A stretch of DNA of 13,075 bases, taken from contig CAKPEF010000026.1 of NCBI GenBank assembly GCA_934149305.1, positions 1 through 13,075 on the forward strand, in the 5' to 3' direction. Both the position numbers and the translations under genes were made by a program. Shown here one piece after another: positions 1-7,447 of this stretch (position 1 is the first letter of the stretch; the number at the start of each line of letters is the position of its first letter). The notes beneath the pieces are model-generated. The model did not search any database and was not told where the DNA came from. It was given only the letters and a program-made list of their open reading frames with translations. The stretch is from an uncultured Clostridia bacterium (GTDB lineage: Bacteria; Bacillota; Clostridia; TANB77; UBA1234).

Positions 1-77
1 AGCTAATGTATATAAAAAGGTATTTCAATTGCAGTTATTTCTAAATTGGTGTGACATATGTTTGACAAACCTACACT
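1..77. repeat. Left copy of a 77-bp terminal inverted repeat
   Basis: Positions 1-77 are the exact reverse complement of 12999-13075, and the match stops at 78 (G against A at 12998, which do not pair). The repeat contains a short palindrome, GTTTGACAAAC at 60-70, and reads outward as TGTAGGTTTGTCAAAC. No coding sequence is visible in it. It lies only 27 bp upstream of the rpmH -35 box, where the rpmH-dnaA origin spacer would be expected. The most economical explanation is the inner end of a longer repeat, such as an insertion sequence, present in inverted orientation on both sides of this segment and truncated by the assembler. The element family cannot be named from 77 bp. Confidence 0.9.
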
Positions 78-104
78 GAATAGTAGCATTGTTTCAAAAA
101 TAGG

Positions 105-134
105 TTGACAAAAATATACTATATAAAGTATAAT
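105..134 (+). promoter_or_regulatory. rpmH promoter (sigma-A type)
   Basis: TTGACA at 105-110 and TATAAT at 129-134 are both perfect consensus boxes separated by 18 bp. Transcription would start near 141, giving a leader of about 60 nt before rpmH. A near-consensus promoter fits a highly expressed ribosomal protein gene. Confidence 0.85.
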
Positions 135-199
135 ACTTATGCATTATTGCTTAGCGAATAATAATTATAATAGATATTTTATTGTAGGAGGTGCAAAAA

Positions 200-334
200 A
201 TGAAAAGAACATTTCAACCAAAAAACAAACAAGAAAAAAGAGAACATGGTTTCAGAGCTAGAATGAGCACAGCTGGTGGAAGAAAAGTACTAAAAAGAAG
301 AATGGCTAAAGGAAGAAGCAAACTTTCAGCTTAA
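200..334 (+). CDS. rpmH: 50S ribosomal protein bL34
   Basis: This 44-codon gene encodes the small, very basic large-subunit protein bL34. The product begins MKRTFQPKNKQ, continues with the family block HGFRARMSTAGGRKVLKRR and ends GRSKLSA; both length and sequence are typical of the family. A strong Shine-Dalgarno AGGAGGTG at 186-193 fixes the ATG at 200. It is the first gene of the classic rpmH-rnpA pair beside the origin. A consensus promoter precedes it, and a terminator at 481-502 separates it from rnpA, which fits the much higher demand for bL34 than for the RNase P protein. dnaA normally lies divergent from or upstream of rpmH but is outside this window. Confidence 0.98.
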   Translation: MKRTFQPKNKQEKREHGFRARMSTAGGRKVLKRRMAKGRSKLSA

Positions 335-387
335 TTTTAGTTTATAACAATGTTTTTAAGATTACTTTATATCTTTAGTAAATTGAT

Positions 388-443
388 TTATTTTTGATGT
401 AATAGGTAAGTAGTTTATCAAAGACCTGCTACATCAAAAATAA
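388..443 (+). other. Long hairpin downstream of rpmH
   Basis: A 14-bp perfect stem pairs 388-401 (TTATTTTTGATGTA) with 430-443. Across an internal mismatch, a further AGGT/ACCT pairing (404-407 with 424-427) leaves a loop of about 16 nt. It lies between the rpmH stop and the terminator at 481. There is no run of T directly after it, so it is not a standard terminator. It may protect the rpmH 3' end or serve as a processing signal; this role is inferred. Confidence 0.5.
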
Positions 444-480
444 TTATCTAAATAAAATCTAAAGGAAAAGTGAAGAGAGG

Positions 481-502
481 GCCCCAAGTAAGGGGCTTTT
501 TT
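481..502 (+). terminator. Intrinsic terminator between rpmH and rnpA
   Basis: GCCCC (481-485), loop AAGTAA, GGGGC (492-496), then six T residues (497-502). This is a compact GC stem followed by a T tract. It would uncouple most rpmH transcription from rnpA and leave rnpA to read-through or to a weak promoter of its own. Confidence 0.8.
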
Positions 503-563
503 CAAATTTATAAATTTATTAGTACATATAAAATGTAGTTTAAATATAGAAGAGGTGATGATT

Positions 564-917
564 TTGCTAACCTTAAAGAAAAATTATGAGTTTCAAAAGA
601 CATTAAAAAGAGGAAACTGGTATAATGGAAATCTAATTAGCATACATGTTGAGAAGAATAATAAAGATTTAAATTATATTGGAATTGCAGTTAGCAAAAG
701 AGTGAGCAAAAGTAGTGTAAAAAGAAATCGCATAAAAAGGCTACTAAGAGAGGCTTATAGATTGGAGGAGGCTAAAATTCAAAAAGGTTTTAATATGATT
801 ATAGCATGGAAAAGCTCTTGTCCATTTGAATTAGCTAATTTTTGTGATATAAAAAATGATTTAGGTATCTGTTTAAAAAAAGCAGATTTGATACTAAAAG
901 ATAAAGAGGAGGAATAA
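564..917 (+). CDS. rnpA: Ribonuclease P protein component
   Basis: Encodes the protein subunit of RNase P, which helps the catalytic RNA bind precursor tRNAs and remove their 5' leaders. The product carries the family pattern: LKKNYEFQKTLKRG near the N terminus, GIAVSKRVSKSSVKRNRIKRLLREAYR (the RNR signature helix) in the middle, then a block ending MIIAWKSS. I chose the TTG at 564 because GAGGTGAT at 552-559 is an excellent Shine-Dalgarno for it, giving MLTLKKNYEF. In-frame GTG 555 and ATG 558 lie inside that ribosome binding site and are unlikely starts. The stop lies one base before yidC, so translation is probably coupled. yidD, which often sits between rnpA and yidC, is absent. Confidence 0.95.
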   Translation: MLTLKKNYEFQKTLKRGNWYNGNLISIHVEKNNKDLNYIGIAVSKRVSKSSVKRNRIKRLLREAYRLEEAKIQKGFNMIIAWKSSCPFELANFCDIKNDLGICLKKADLILKDKEEE

Positions 918-918
918 A

Positions 919-1851
919 ATGTTTAATGCTATTGCTAGTTTAATGGGATATTTGATGAATTTCATATATGGTATTACCCAAAATTATGGTATTGCAATAA
1001 TACTATTTACAATCTTTGTAAAGCTATTGCTTTTACCACTAACCATAAAACAACAAAAGTCACTTGCTAAAACACAAGAGTTACAGCCTCTTGTTCAAGA
1101 ACTTCAAAGAAAGTATGGAAATGATCAACAAAAATTTGCAGAAGAATATCAAAAATTGCTAAAAGAAAAAAATATGAATATGATGTCTGGAATGGGGTGC
1201 TCAGGTTGCCTTATACAACTTATTCAAATTCCAATAATATTTGGTATGCTTTATATGATGGCAAGCCCTTTAACCAATATATTAAAACTTGATGCAACAG
1301 AGATAGAAAAATATAAGCAAGAAGTTCAAGAAATGAAAAAACAAGAAGCAATAGAGCAAATAAATGCAAATGCTTCAAAATATACAGATAGTGAGTTAAA
1401 TGAACTATTAAAAAATGCTGAACAAACAGATTATATGTCGGGTAGATATTACGAAATAGAGATTTTGGATAGGAAAAATATCATCGACATGAACTTTTTA
1501 GGAATAAACTTATGTGATATAGCAATGTATGACAAAACAAATTGGGTATTGTGGATTATTCCAGTTTTATCGTTTGTTTGCACATTTGTAATGACAAAGC
1601 TTACTCCAACACCAAATATGAATCAAGAAAAGAAGGCAAAAGCAGAAGATAAATCAATGGTGCCAACAGAAGAGAATTTTCCAATGCCAAATATGAAAGT
1701 GATGAATGCTATGATGCCTATAATGACAGGTTATGTGGCTGCGATTGTTCCTCAGGGAGTTGGATTATACTGGGTAGTAAGCAATATAATAAGCGTAATA
1801 CAGCAAGTTGTATTAAAAAAGAAATTGCCAAATACTAAAAAAGATGTATAA
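919..1851 (+). CDS. yidC: YidC/Oxa1 family membrane protein insertase
   Basis: Encodes a 310-residue YidC/SpoIIIJ-type insertase that places membrane proteins in the cytoplasmic membrane, alone or with SecYEG. Membrane segments are visible at about 24-42, 96-116, 208-225 and 262-298 (probably two spans). The hydrophilic-groove position carries Lys35 in FVKLLLLPLTIKQQKS, where Bacillus SpoIIIJ has Arg. A charged cytoplasmic hairpin (about 43-95) follows the first span. The extracytoplasmic loop between the second and third spans is long (about 120-205), rich in K/E/Q and probably helical. There is no lipoprotein signal or lipobox Cys at the N terminus. GGAGGAAT at 910-917 sets the ATG at 919, one base after rnpA. 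A strong terminator follows at 1856. Confidence 0.95.
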   Translation: MFNAIASLMGYLMNFIYGITQNYGIAIILFTIFVKLLLLPLTIKQQKSLAKTQELQPLVQELQRKYGNDQQKFAEEYQKLLKEKNMNMMSGMGCSGCLIQLIQIPIIFGMLYMMASPLTNILKLDATEIEKYKQEVQEMKKQEAIEQINANASKYTDSELNELLKNAEQTDYMSGRYYEIEILDRKNIIDMNFLGINLCDIAMYDKTNWVLWIIPVLSFVCTFVMTKLTPTPNMNQEKKAKAEDKSMVPTEENFPMPNMKVMNAMMPIMTGYVAAIVPQGVGLYWVVSNIISVIQQVVLKKKLPNTKKDV

Positions 1852-1855
1852 TAGT

Positions 1856-1889
1856 ATTGGGCGGGTAGAAATGCCCGCTCAATTTTTTT
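1856..1889 (+). terminator. Intrinsic terminator after yidC
   Basis: A 10-bp stem (ATTGGGCGGG, 1856-1865) with one G-U pair closes an 8-nt loop and pairs with 1874-1883. A run of T follows (1883-1889). It begins five bases after the yidC stop and separates yidC from jag, so jag may depend on read-through or on its own promoter. Confidence 0.85.
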
Positions 1890-1940
1890 GTTTTTAAACT
1901 ATCTAAATGGTAGTTAATTATATATTTAGGAGGTTTTATT

Positions 1941-2618
1941 ATGTCTAAAGTTGCAGAGGGGATAGGAAAAAATTATGATGAAGCAGTCGAAGATGCTTTG
2001 TCAAAAGTTGGACTTACAAAGGAACAAGTTACGATTGAGTTAATTGAAGAGCCAAAGAAAAGAATATTTAATATATTAGAGCATAAACAAGTAAAAGTAA
2101 AAGTTGTTGAAAAAGAAGAAAAAGAAACAATTAAAAAAGAAATCAAGAAAGAGTTTAGTGAAACAGAAGTTGAAGAAGTAAGAAAAAGAGTATATGATTA
2201 TTTAGAGGGCATATTTAAGGCTATGAACCTAGATTTAAAAATATCTGATAAATATGACGACGGAACAATAAATTTTGAAATTACAGGCAATAGCGCGGGA
2301 ATTATAATAGGTTATAGAGGAGATACACTAGATGCATTACAACTTCTAGCAACTAATGCAGGAAACAAAGGAAGAACAGAATATATAAGAGTTGTTCTTG
2401 ATGTAGAAAACTACAGAAAGAAGAGAGTAAAAGCACTTGAAGAACTTGCAAACAGAAAGGCTGGAATAGTAGTTGCAAAAGGCAGAAGTATCACACTAGA
2501 GCCAATGACACCATACGAGAGAAGAATAATACATACAACGCTTCAAAATCACCCAAAAGTAAAGACATCAAGCACAGGAGAAGAGCCATATAGAAAGGTT
2601 ACAATATCTTTAAAATAG
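1941..2618 (+). CDS. jag: Jag/KhpB RNA-binding protein (Jag_N, KH, R3H)
   Basis: Encodes a 225-residue SpoIIIJ-associated protein, also called KhpB or EloR: a cytoplasmic RNA-binding protein linked to cell-envelope and division control in Gram-positives. Domains in order: Jag_N at about 1-52, a charged K/E linker at 53-75, a KH domain at about 76-150 with GYRG loop 124-127, and an R3H domain at about 156-222 with the Arg194...His198 spacing. The Jag_N segment reads PKKRIFNILEHKQVKVKV where most relatives have a glycine-rich GLFGF-type motif, so that motif is eroded. TTTAGGAGG upstream supports ATG 1941. It follows yidC as usual but lies behind a terminator, and a small hairpin (1897-1915) falls in its leader. 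Confidence 0.95.
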   Translation: MSKVAEGIGKNYDEAVEDALSKVGLTKEQVTIELIEEPKKRIFNILEHKQVKVKVVEKEEKETIKKEIKKEFSETEVEEVRKRVYDYLEGIFKAMNLDLKISDKYDDGTINFEITGNSAGIIIGYRGDTLDALQLLATNAGNKGRTEYIRVVLDVENYRKKRVKALEELANRKAGIVVAKGRSITLEPMTPYERRIIHTTLQNHPKVKTSSTGEEPYRKVTISLK

Positions 2619-2634
2619 TTAAATAAAAATGTGT

Positions 2635-2684
2635 TGAATCCAAGTTGTTAGACTATGAAGTTTAACAATTTGGGTTCATTTTTT
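2635..2684 (+). terminator. Intrinsic terminator after jag
   Basis: A 16-bp stem with two G-U pairs: TGAATCCAAGTTGTTA (2635-2650) against 2663-2678, a 12-nt loop, then TTTTTT (2679-2684). It starts 17 bases after the jag stop and ends the first gene group. Confidence 0.85.
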
Positions 2685-2757
2685 ATATGGAAATATAAAG
2701 GTAAAATTCGATAAGTAACAAATATAACAACAAACCATAACATTTTATGTAAATTTA

Positions 2758-2786
2758 TTGAAAAAAAAGTGGTTTTATTGTATAAT
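2758..2786 (+). promoter_or_regulatory. mnmE promoter (sigma-A type)
   Basis: TTGAAA at 2758-2763 and a perfect TATAAT at 2781-2786 are spaced by 17 bp. They lie after the jag terminator and about 95 bp before mnmE, giving a leader of roughly 85 nt in which I recognise no regulatory RNA. Confidence 0.75.
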
Positions 2787-2880
2787 ATAGTAGATTTTGT
2801 GTCTAAAAGTAGAGTAGATGTAGTTGGTGAAAAAGTAACAAGAGTACATTCTATTTTATAAAGAAGAAAGGAGAAGAAAT

Positions 2881-4233
2881 ATGGAAACAATAGCAGCAAT
2901 ATCAACACCACCAGGAGTTGGCGGTATTGGTATAATTAGAATAAGTGGTGATAATGCTTTAAATGTAGCAAAAAGAATATTTAAAGCTAAAAACAAAAGC
3001 GAAATAAAACCATTTACGATTAGATTTGGTTATGTGGTAGATGAAAACCAAAACGCATTAGATCAAGTTTTAGTTTCATATTTTAAATCTCCCAAATCGT
3101 ACACAGGAGAAGATGTTATAGAAATAAATTGCCATGGCGGAAATGTTTCTACCAGAGAGATTCTAGAGCTTGTTTTAAAAAATGGAGCTAGACTTGCTGA
3201 GCCTGGCGAATTTACAAAAAGAGCATTTTTAAATGGAAAACTAGACTTAACACAGGCGGAAGCGGTTATTGAACTAATAAACAGCAAAAGTGATAAGGAA
3301 AGTAAAGCATCGTATAAACAACTAGAGGGACTTTTAGGAGCTAAAATAAAAGAAATAAAACAAGGTATAATAGATTTGTTGGTTGATATAGAGGCAAATA
3401 TTGATTATCCAGAGTATGACATAGAAGAAGTGAGAAGAGAGAGAATCTATAATGTATTAAGCACAAATGTGTCGAAGCTAGAAACACTTGAAAAGTCATT
3501 TGAAAGTGGAAAGATTTTAAGAGACGGCGTGTCTACAGTCATTATAGGAAAGCCAAATGTAGGTAAATCTTCACTTTTGAACAGATTAGTAAAAGAAGAT
3601 AGGGCTATAGTTACTGAAATAGCTGGAACAACAAGAGATACAATAGAAGAATATATAACAATAAGGGGAATACCTTTGAAGCTGGTTGATACAGCTGGAA
3701 TACATGAAACGGATGATATTGTTGAAAGCATCGGAGTAAATAAAAGCAAAAAAGCAATTGATGAATCCGAGCTTGTACTTCTAATGCTTGATGCAACGAG
3801 AGAATTATCAAAAGAAGATGAAGAGCTTTTAGAAGCTACCAAAAATAAAAACAGAATCATCTTAATAAATAAAATTGATGCAGATAAAAAGATAAATAAA
3901 GATATGTTCAAAAGTGATAAAGTGATTGAAATGTCAACAAAAACATTAGCTGGAATAGAAGAGTTAGAAGAAAAAATAGAAGAGATGTTTAATATATCAG
4001 AATTAAATATAGAAAACGAAATAGTAATAACGAATGTAAGGCATAAAAACTTGATACATAAGGCGGCAGAAGAGATAAAAAATGCAATTATATCAATAAA
4101 AAATGGACTACCAATAGATATGTTATCGATAGATTTGCAAGAAGCACTTCAAAATTTAGGAGAGATAACAGGCGAATCAATATCAGAAGAAGTTGTGAAG
4201 GGAATCTTTGCAAAATTCTGTGTAGGAAAATAG
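2881..4233 (+). CDS. mnmE: tRNA uridine-5-carboxymethylaminomethyl modification GTPase
   Basis: MnmE works with MnmG to build the 5-carboxymethylaminomethyl group on wobble uridine 34 of certain tRNAs, using GTP and a folate one-carbon unit. The 450-residue product starts METIAAISTPPGVGGIGIIRISG, the typical folate-binding N-terminal domain (about 1-118), followed by a helical domain. A G domain is inserted at about 217-375: P-loop GKPNVGKS 223-230, switch GTTRDT 249-254, DTAG 270-273 and NKID 330-333. It ends with the family's catalytic-cysteine tail FCVGK (Cys447). Length is normal and all key residues are present. AAGGAG at 2868-2873 supports ATG 2881. mnmG follows after 67 bp with no terminator, so the two are probably co-transcribed. 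Confidence 0.98.
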   Translation: METIAAISTPPGVGGIGIIRISGDNALNVAKRIFKAKNKSEIKPFTIRFGYVVDENQNALDQVLVSYFKSPKSYTGEDVIEINCHGGNVSTREILELVLKNGARLAEPGEFTKRAFLNGKLDLTQAEAVIELINSKSDKESKASYKQLEGLLGAKIKEIKQGIIDLLVDIEANIDYPEYDIEEVRRERIYNVLSTNVSKLETLEKSFESGKILRDGVSTVIIGKPNVGKSSLLNRLVKEDRAIVTEIAGTTRDTIEEYITIRGIPLKLVDTAGIHETDDIVESIGVNKSKKAIDESELVLLMLDATRELSKEDEELLEATKNKNRIILINKIDADKKINKDMFKSDKVIEMSTKTLAGIEELEEKIEEMFNISELNIENEIVITNVRHKNLIHKAAEEIKNAIISIKNGLPIDMLSIDLQEALQNLGEITGESISEEVVKGIFAKFCVGK

Positions 4234-4267
4234 CCTTAAATAGCTAAATATAGCCTAAAATCAAGCT

Positions 4268-4283
4268 TGTTTCACGTGAAACT
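4268..4283. promoter_or_regulatory. parS site 1 (mnmE-mnmG spacer)
   Basis: TGTTTCACGTGAAACT matches 15 of 16 bases of the parS consensus TGTTTCACGTGAAACA. It lies in the short spacer just upstream of the mnmG ribosome binding site. ParB encoded at 10201 would load here. Confidence 0.9.
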
Positions 4284-4300
4284 AATTAGGAGGAAATATA

Positions 4301-6190
4301 ATGGAACATGAATATAATGCAGGAGAATATGATGTAATCGTAATAGGTGCTGGTCATGCAGGTTGTGAAGCAGCACTTGCATCTGCAAGACTTGGTGTTA
4401 AGACTTGCGTATTTACAATAAATATGGATAGTATAGCAAATATGCCATGTAATCCAAACATAGGAGGAACATCTAAAGGACACTTAGTAAGAGAAATAGA
4501 TGCCTTAGGCGGAGAAATGGGCAAAAATATAGATAAAACATTTATACAATCAAGAATGCTTAATAGGGCTAAAGGCCCAGCTGTATACTCATTAAGGGCA
4601 CAAGCAGACAGAAAAAAATATCATATAGAGATGAAACACACACTAGAAAAACAAGAAAATCTAGATGTAAAGCAAGGCGAAATAGTTGAATACATAGTAG
4701 AAAATAACGAAATAAAAGGCGTAAAAACAAGGACAGGAGCAATATATAAAGCAAAAGCTGTGGTTCTTTGTTCTGGTACATATCTAAGAGGAAGAATATA
4801 TATTGGAGAAGTAAACTATGAAAGTGGTCCAGATGGAATATTTCCAGCTAGATTTTTGACGGAAAGCCTTAATAAAATAGGAATAGAAACAAGAAGATTC
4901 AAGACAGGAACTCCAGCAAGAGTAAATAGAAGAAGTATTGATTTTTCTAAGATGGAAGTTCAACCTGGCGATGATGAAATAGTACCATTTTCGTTTGAAG
5001 ATAAAGACTTGGATAGACCACAAGTACCTTGTTATTTGACATATACAAACGAAAAGACACATGAAATAATTAGAGCAAACTTGAATCGTTCACCACTATA
5101 TGCTGGTATGATAAAAGGTACAGGCCCAAGATATTGCCCATCTATAGAAGATAAAGTTGTTAGATTTGCAGACAAAGAAAGACATCAAGTTTTTGTAGAG
5201 CCAATGGGTGAAAATACAGAAGAAATGTACATTCAAGGAATGTCAAGTAGCCTTCCAGAAGAAGTACAAATAGCAATGTATAGAACTATTCCAGGCTTAG
5301 AGCATGCTGAGTTTACAAGATGTGCGTATGCAATAGAATACGATTGCATAGATTCAACAGATTTGAAACAAAACTTAGAGTCAAAGAAGATAAAAGGAAT
5401 GTTTTTCGCGGGTCAAGTAAATGGTTCATCAGGCTATGAAGAAGCTGCAGCACAAGGAATAATGGCTGGAATAAACGCGGCACAATTTGTAAAAGGCAAA
5501 GAACCGCTTATATTAGACAGATCTGATGCATATATTGGAGTTTTAATAGATGATTTAGTAACAAAAGGAACAAACGAACCATACAGAATGATGACATCAA
5601 GAGCCGAATATAGGTTAATGTTGAGACAGGACAATGCAGACTATAGACTAACTGCAAAAGGGCATGAAATAGGCTTAATTTCTGATGAAAGATACGAAAA
5701 ATTCTTAAAAAAATATGAGAATATAGAAAAAGAAATAGAAAGAGTAAAAAAGACAAATATTAAGCCAACAGAGAAGTTAAATGAAATACTAAGAGAGCAT
5801 GGAACATCAGAAGTAACAACAGGTGTAAAGCTAGCAGAGCTAGTAAAAAGAACAGAATTAGATTATGAAATATTGGCACCAATAGATGAAGAAAGACCAG
5901 AATTAACAAAAGAAGAAAGAGAAGAAGTAAATATACAAATCAAATATGAAGGCTATATAAAGCTACAGTTAGAGCAGATTGAAGCATTTAAAAAGCTAGA
6001 ACAGAAGAAAATTCCAGAAAATATAGATTATGAAGATGTTAAAGGAATAAGAATAGAAGCAAGACAAAAGCTAGAAAAATTCAAACCTACATCAATAGGT
6101 CAAGCGTCTAGAATATCAGGCATTTCACCTGCAGACATAAGTGTATTACTAATATATATGCAAACATTAAAAGGTGAAAAAGCAGAATAA
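4301..6190 (+). CDS. mnmG: tRNA uridine-5-carboxymethylaminomethyl modification enzyme MnmG
   Basis: MnmG (GidA) is the FAD- and NADH-using partner of MnmE in modifying wobble uridine 34 of tRNAs in the cytoplasm. The 629-residue product has the FAD-binding glycine motif GAGHAGCEA at 16-24. It also has the first GidA signature GPRYCPSIEDK with the conserved Cys279, and the second signature AGQVNGSSGYEEAAAQG starting near 370. The C-terminal helical MnmE-binding region ends around ISGISPADISVLLIYMQ. Length is typical. TTAGGAGGAAA just upstream fixes ATG 4301. It is tightly linked to mnmE, with a parS site in between. No strong terminator follows; only a weak hairpin lies about 220 bp downstream. 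Confidence 0.98.
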   Translation: MEHEYNAGEYDVIVIGAGHAGCEAALASARLGVKTCVFTINMDSIANMPCNPNIGGTSKGHLVREIDALGGEMGKNIDKTFIQSRMLNRAKGPAVYSLRAQADRKKYHIEMKHTLEKQENLDVKQGEIVEYIVENNEIKGVKTRTGAIYKAKAVVLCSGTYLRGRIYIGEVNYESGPDGIFPARFLTESLNKIGIETRRFKTGTPARVNRRSIDFSKMEVQPGDDEIVPFSFEDKDLDRPQVPCYLTYTNEKTHEIIRANLNRSPLYAGMIKGTGPRYCPSIEDKVVRFADKERHQVFVEPMGENTEEMYIQGMSSSLPEEVQIAMYRTIPGLEHAEFTRCAYAIEYDCIDSTDLKQNLESKKIKGMFFAGQVNGSSGYEEAAAQGIMAGINAAQFVKGKEPLILDRSDAYIGVLIDDLVTKGTNEPYRMMTSRAEYRLMLRQDNADYRLTAKGHEIGLISDERYEKFLKKYENIEKEIERVKKTNIKPTEKLNEILREHGTSEVTTGVKLAELVKRTELDYEILAPIDEERPELTKEEREEVNIQIKYEGYIKLQLEQIEAFKKLEQKKIPENIDYEDVKGIRIEARQKLEKFKPTSIGQASRISGISPADISVLLIYMQTLKGEKAE

Positions 6191-6677
6191 AATTAGCTTC
6201 TAAGATTTGATTTTAAAGCATTGATATCTAGAAATAAAATCATTTATGAGGAATTTTGCATGCACATAGCTGTGTAGGAGAGTTTAATCAAAGATAGAGC
6301 AATTCATTTTTGATTAAATATTTCTGATATTTAGATAAATATGTTATTTTGGTAGTGTAAACTGATTTATGAAAAAATATGTAATAGCTGTAAAAATATA
6401 GCTTAAGAGTAAGTGTGCTAAGTAAAAAAGTAAGCACACTCGTTATTTTGTTGGTGATATTTTAACGAATATTTTTAAATAACATAATTTTAAATTTAAC
6501 ATGTTTTGAAAAATTTTACGACAGAAGAATCGAATAAAATAATGTAAAAGCAAAGCTTCAAAATAGCCTATAACTTATTTTAAAATCATATTTGTTAAAT
6601 TATGCATTAAAGAACAAAAATTTAAAAATAGCAAAAATAAACGCAAAATAATTAAAAGTAAACCAAAAGGAGAAATT
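6191..6677. other. 487-bp gene-free spacer between mnmG and rsmG
   Basis: No open reading frame of convincing length or with a good ribosome binding site lies here, although mnmG and rsmG are usually close together. Visible structures are a 10-bp stem pairing 6283-6292 (TTTAATCAAA) with 6309-6318, and a GC-richer hairpin at 6412-6440. The rest is very AT-rich. I recognise no riboswitch, tRNA or known small RNA, and no clear promoter for rsmG. It could hold an unrecognised small RNA or the remains of a lost gene. Confidence 0.5.
6412..6440 (+). terminator. Weak intrinsic terminator or hairpin downstream of mnmG
   Basis: AGTGTGCT (6412-6419) pairs perfectly with AGCACACT (6433-6440) around a 13-nt A-rich loop. 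The following bases, CGTTATTTTG, are only moderately T-rich. It may end the mnmE-mnmG transcript about 220 bp after the mnmG stop, but the T tract is poor. Confidence 0.4.
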
Positions 6678-7382
6678 ATGGAAACTTTATTAAAAGAACT
6701 TTCTGATAAAATAGAAGTAAATTTAACCGAAGAACAAATTTCAAAATTTATCACATACAAAGAATTGTTAAAAGAATGGAATCAAAAAATAAACTTAACC
6801 GCAATAATAGAAGATAATGAAATTGTATTAAAACATTTTGTAGATTCGTTAACAGTACTAAAATATATCCATCAAAATGCTAATATAATAGATGTTGGGA
6901 CAGGTGCAGGATTTCCTGGAATACCAACAAAAATTGCAAGAAAAGATGTATCTGTAACATTACTTGATTCTTTAAACAAAAGAATAAATTTTTTAAATGA
7001 TGTAATAGAAAAAACTAATTTAGAAAATATAAAAACAGTTCATGGTAGAGCAGAGGACTTTGGCCAAAATAAAGAATATAGAGAAAGGTACGATATAGCT
7101 GTGGCAAGGGCTGTAGCTAATCTTTCAACACTAACAGAATTGTGTTTGCCATTTGTTAAAGTAGGTGGAAGCTTTATAGCAATGAAGGGAAACAGCACAG
7201 AAGAATTTGAAGAAGCTAAAAAAGCAATAGAAACACTAGGCGGAAAAATAGAAAAAATTGATAGATTTAATTTGCCTGGAACAGATATAGAAAGAAATAT
7301 AGTAGTAATAAAAAAGATAAATAAAACACCTAATCAGTATCCGAGAAAAGCTGGAACACCGGCAAACAAGCCTATAAAATAA
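6678..7382 (+). CDS. rsmG: 16S rRNA (guanine(527)-N(7))-methyltransferase RsmG
   Basis: RsmG (GidB) uses S-adenosylmethionine to methylate N7 of G527 in 16S rRNA (E. coli numbering); loss of the family enzyme is known to cause low-level streptomycin resistance. The 234-residue product has the N-terminal family block LLKEWNQKINLTAI (30-43), HFVDSL (53-58) and the SAM-binding motif IDVGTGAGFPGIP at about 71-83. It ends with the typical YPRKAGTPANKPI tail. Length is normal. AAAAGGAGAAATT precedes ATG 6678. It is separated from mnmG by an unusual 487-bp spacer. It converges on a minus-strand gene across the palindrome at 7386-7427, which begins only four bases after its stop. Confidence 0.97.
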   Translation: METLLKELSDKIEVNLTEEQISKFITYKELLKEWNQKINLTAIIEDNEIVLKHFVDSLTVLKYIHQNANIIDVGTGAGFPGIPTKIARKDVSVTLLDSLNKRINFLNDVIEKTNLENIKTVHGRAEDFGQNKEYRERYDIAVARAVANLSTLTELCLPFVKVGGSFIAMKGNSTEEFEEAKKAIETLGGKIEKIDRFNLPGTDIERNIVVIKKINKTPNQYPRKAGTPANKPIK

Positions 7383-7385
7383 TAG

Positions 7386-7427
7386 AAAACAAAAGGAATG
7401 TTTCATGTGAAACATTCCTTTTGTTTT
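7386..7427. terminator. Bidirectional terminator palindrome containing parS
   Basis: A perfect 42-bp palindrome has 20-bp arms (AAAACAAAAGGAATGTTTCA, 7386-7405) around a central TG. As RNA it forms a long hairpin with a T-rich descending side on either strand. It lies between the convergent stops of rsmG (7382) and the minus-strand gene ending at 7448, so it can terminate both. A parS-like 16-mer occupies its centre. Confidence 0.8.
7399..7414. promoter_or_regulatory. parS site 2 (inside terminator palindrome)
   Basis: TGTTTCATGTGAAACA differs from the parS consensus TGTTTCACGTGAAACA at one central base (T for C at 7406). The same variant recurs at 8293 and, as its reverse complement, inside parB at 10284, which suggests that this ParB tolerates it. 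Confidence 0.75.
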
Positions 7428-7447
7428 AGAATGCAAATGTGCAAATT

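Noticed and set aside
1..200. Origin of replication (oriC) upstream of rpmH
   Set aside because: The location would fit, but I find no TTATCCACA-type DnaA boxes or unwinding element in the 200 bp available.
2787..2880. Riboswitch or T-box in the mnmE leader
   Set aside because: The leader is short and lacks T-box or riboswitch hallmarks and any terminator/antiterminator pair.
3447..3911. 154-codon minus-strand reading frame within mnmE
   Set aside because: It is antisense to the conserved G domain of mnmE; its serine/leucine-rich product is the usual shadow of a lysine/glutamate-rich gene.
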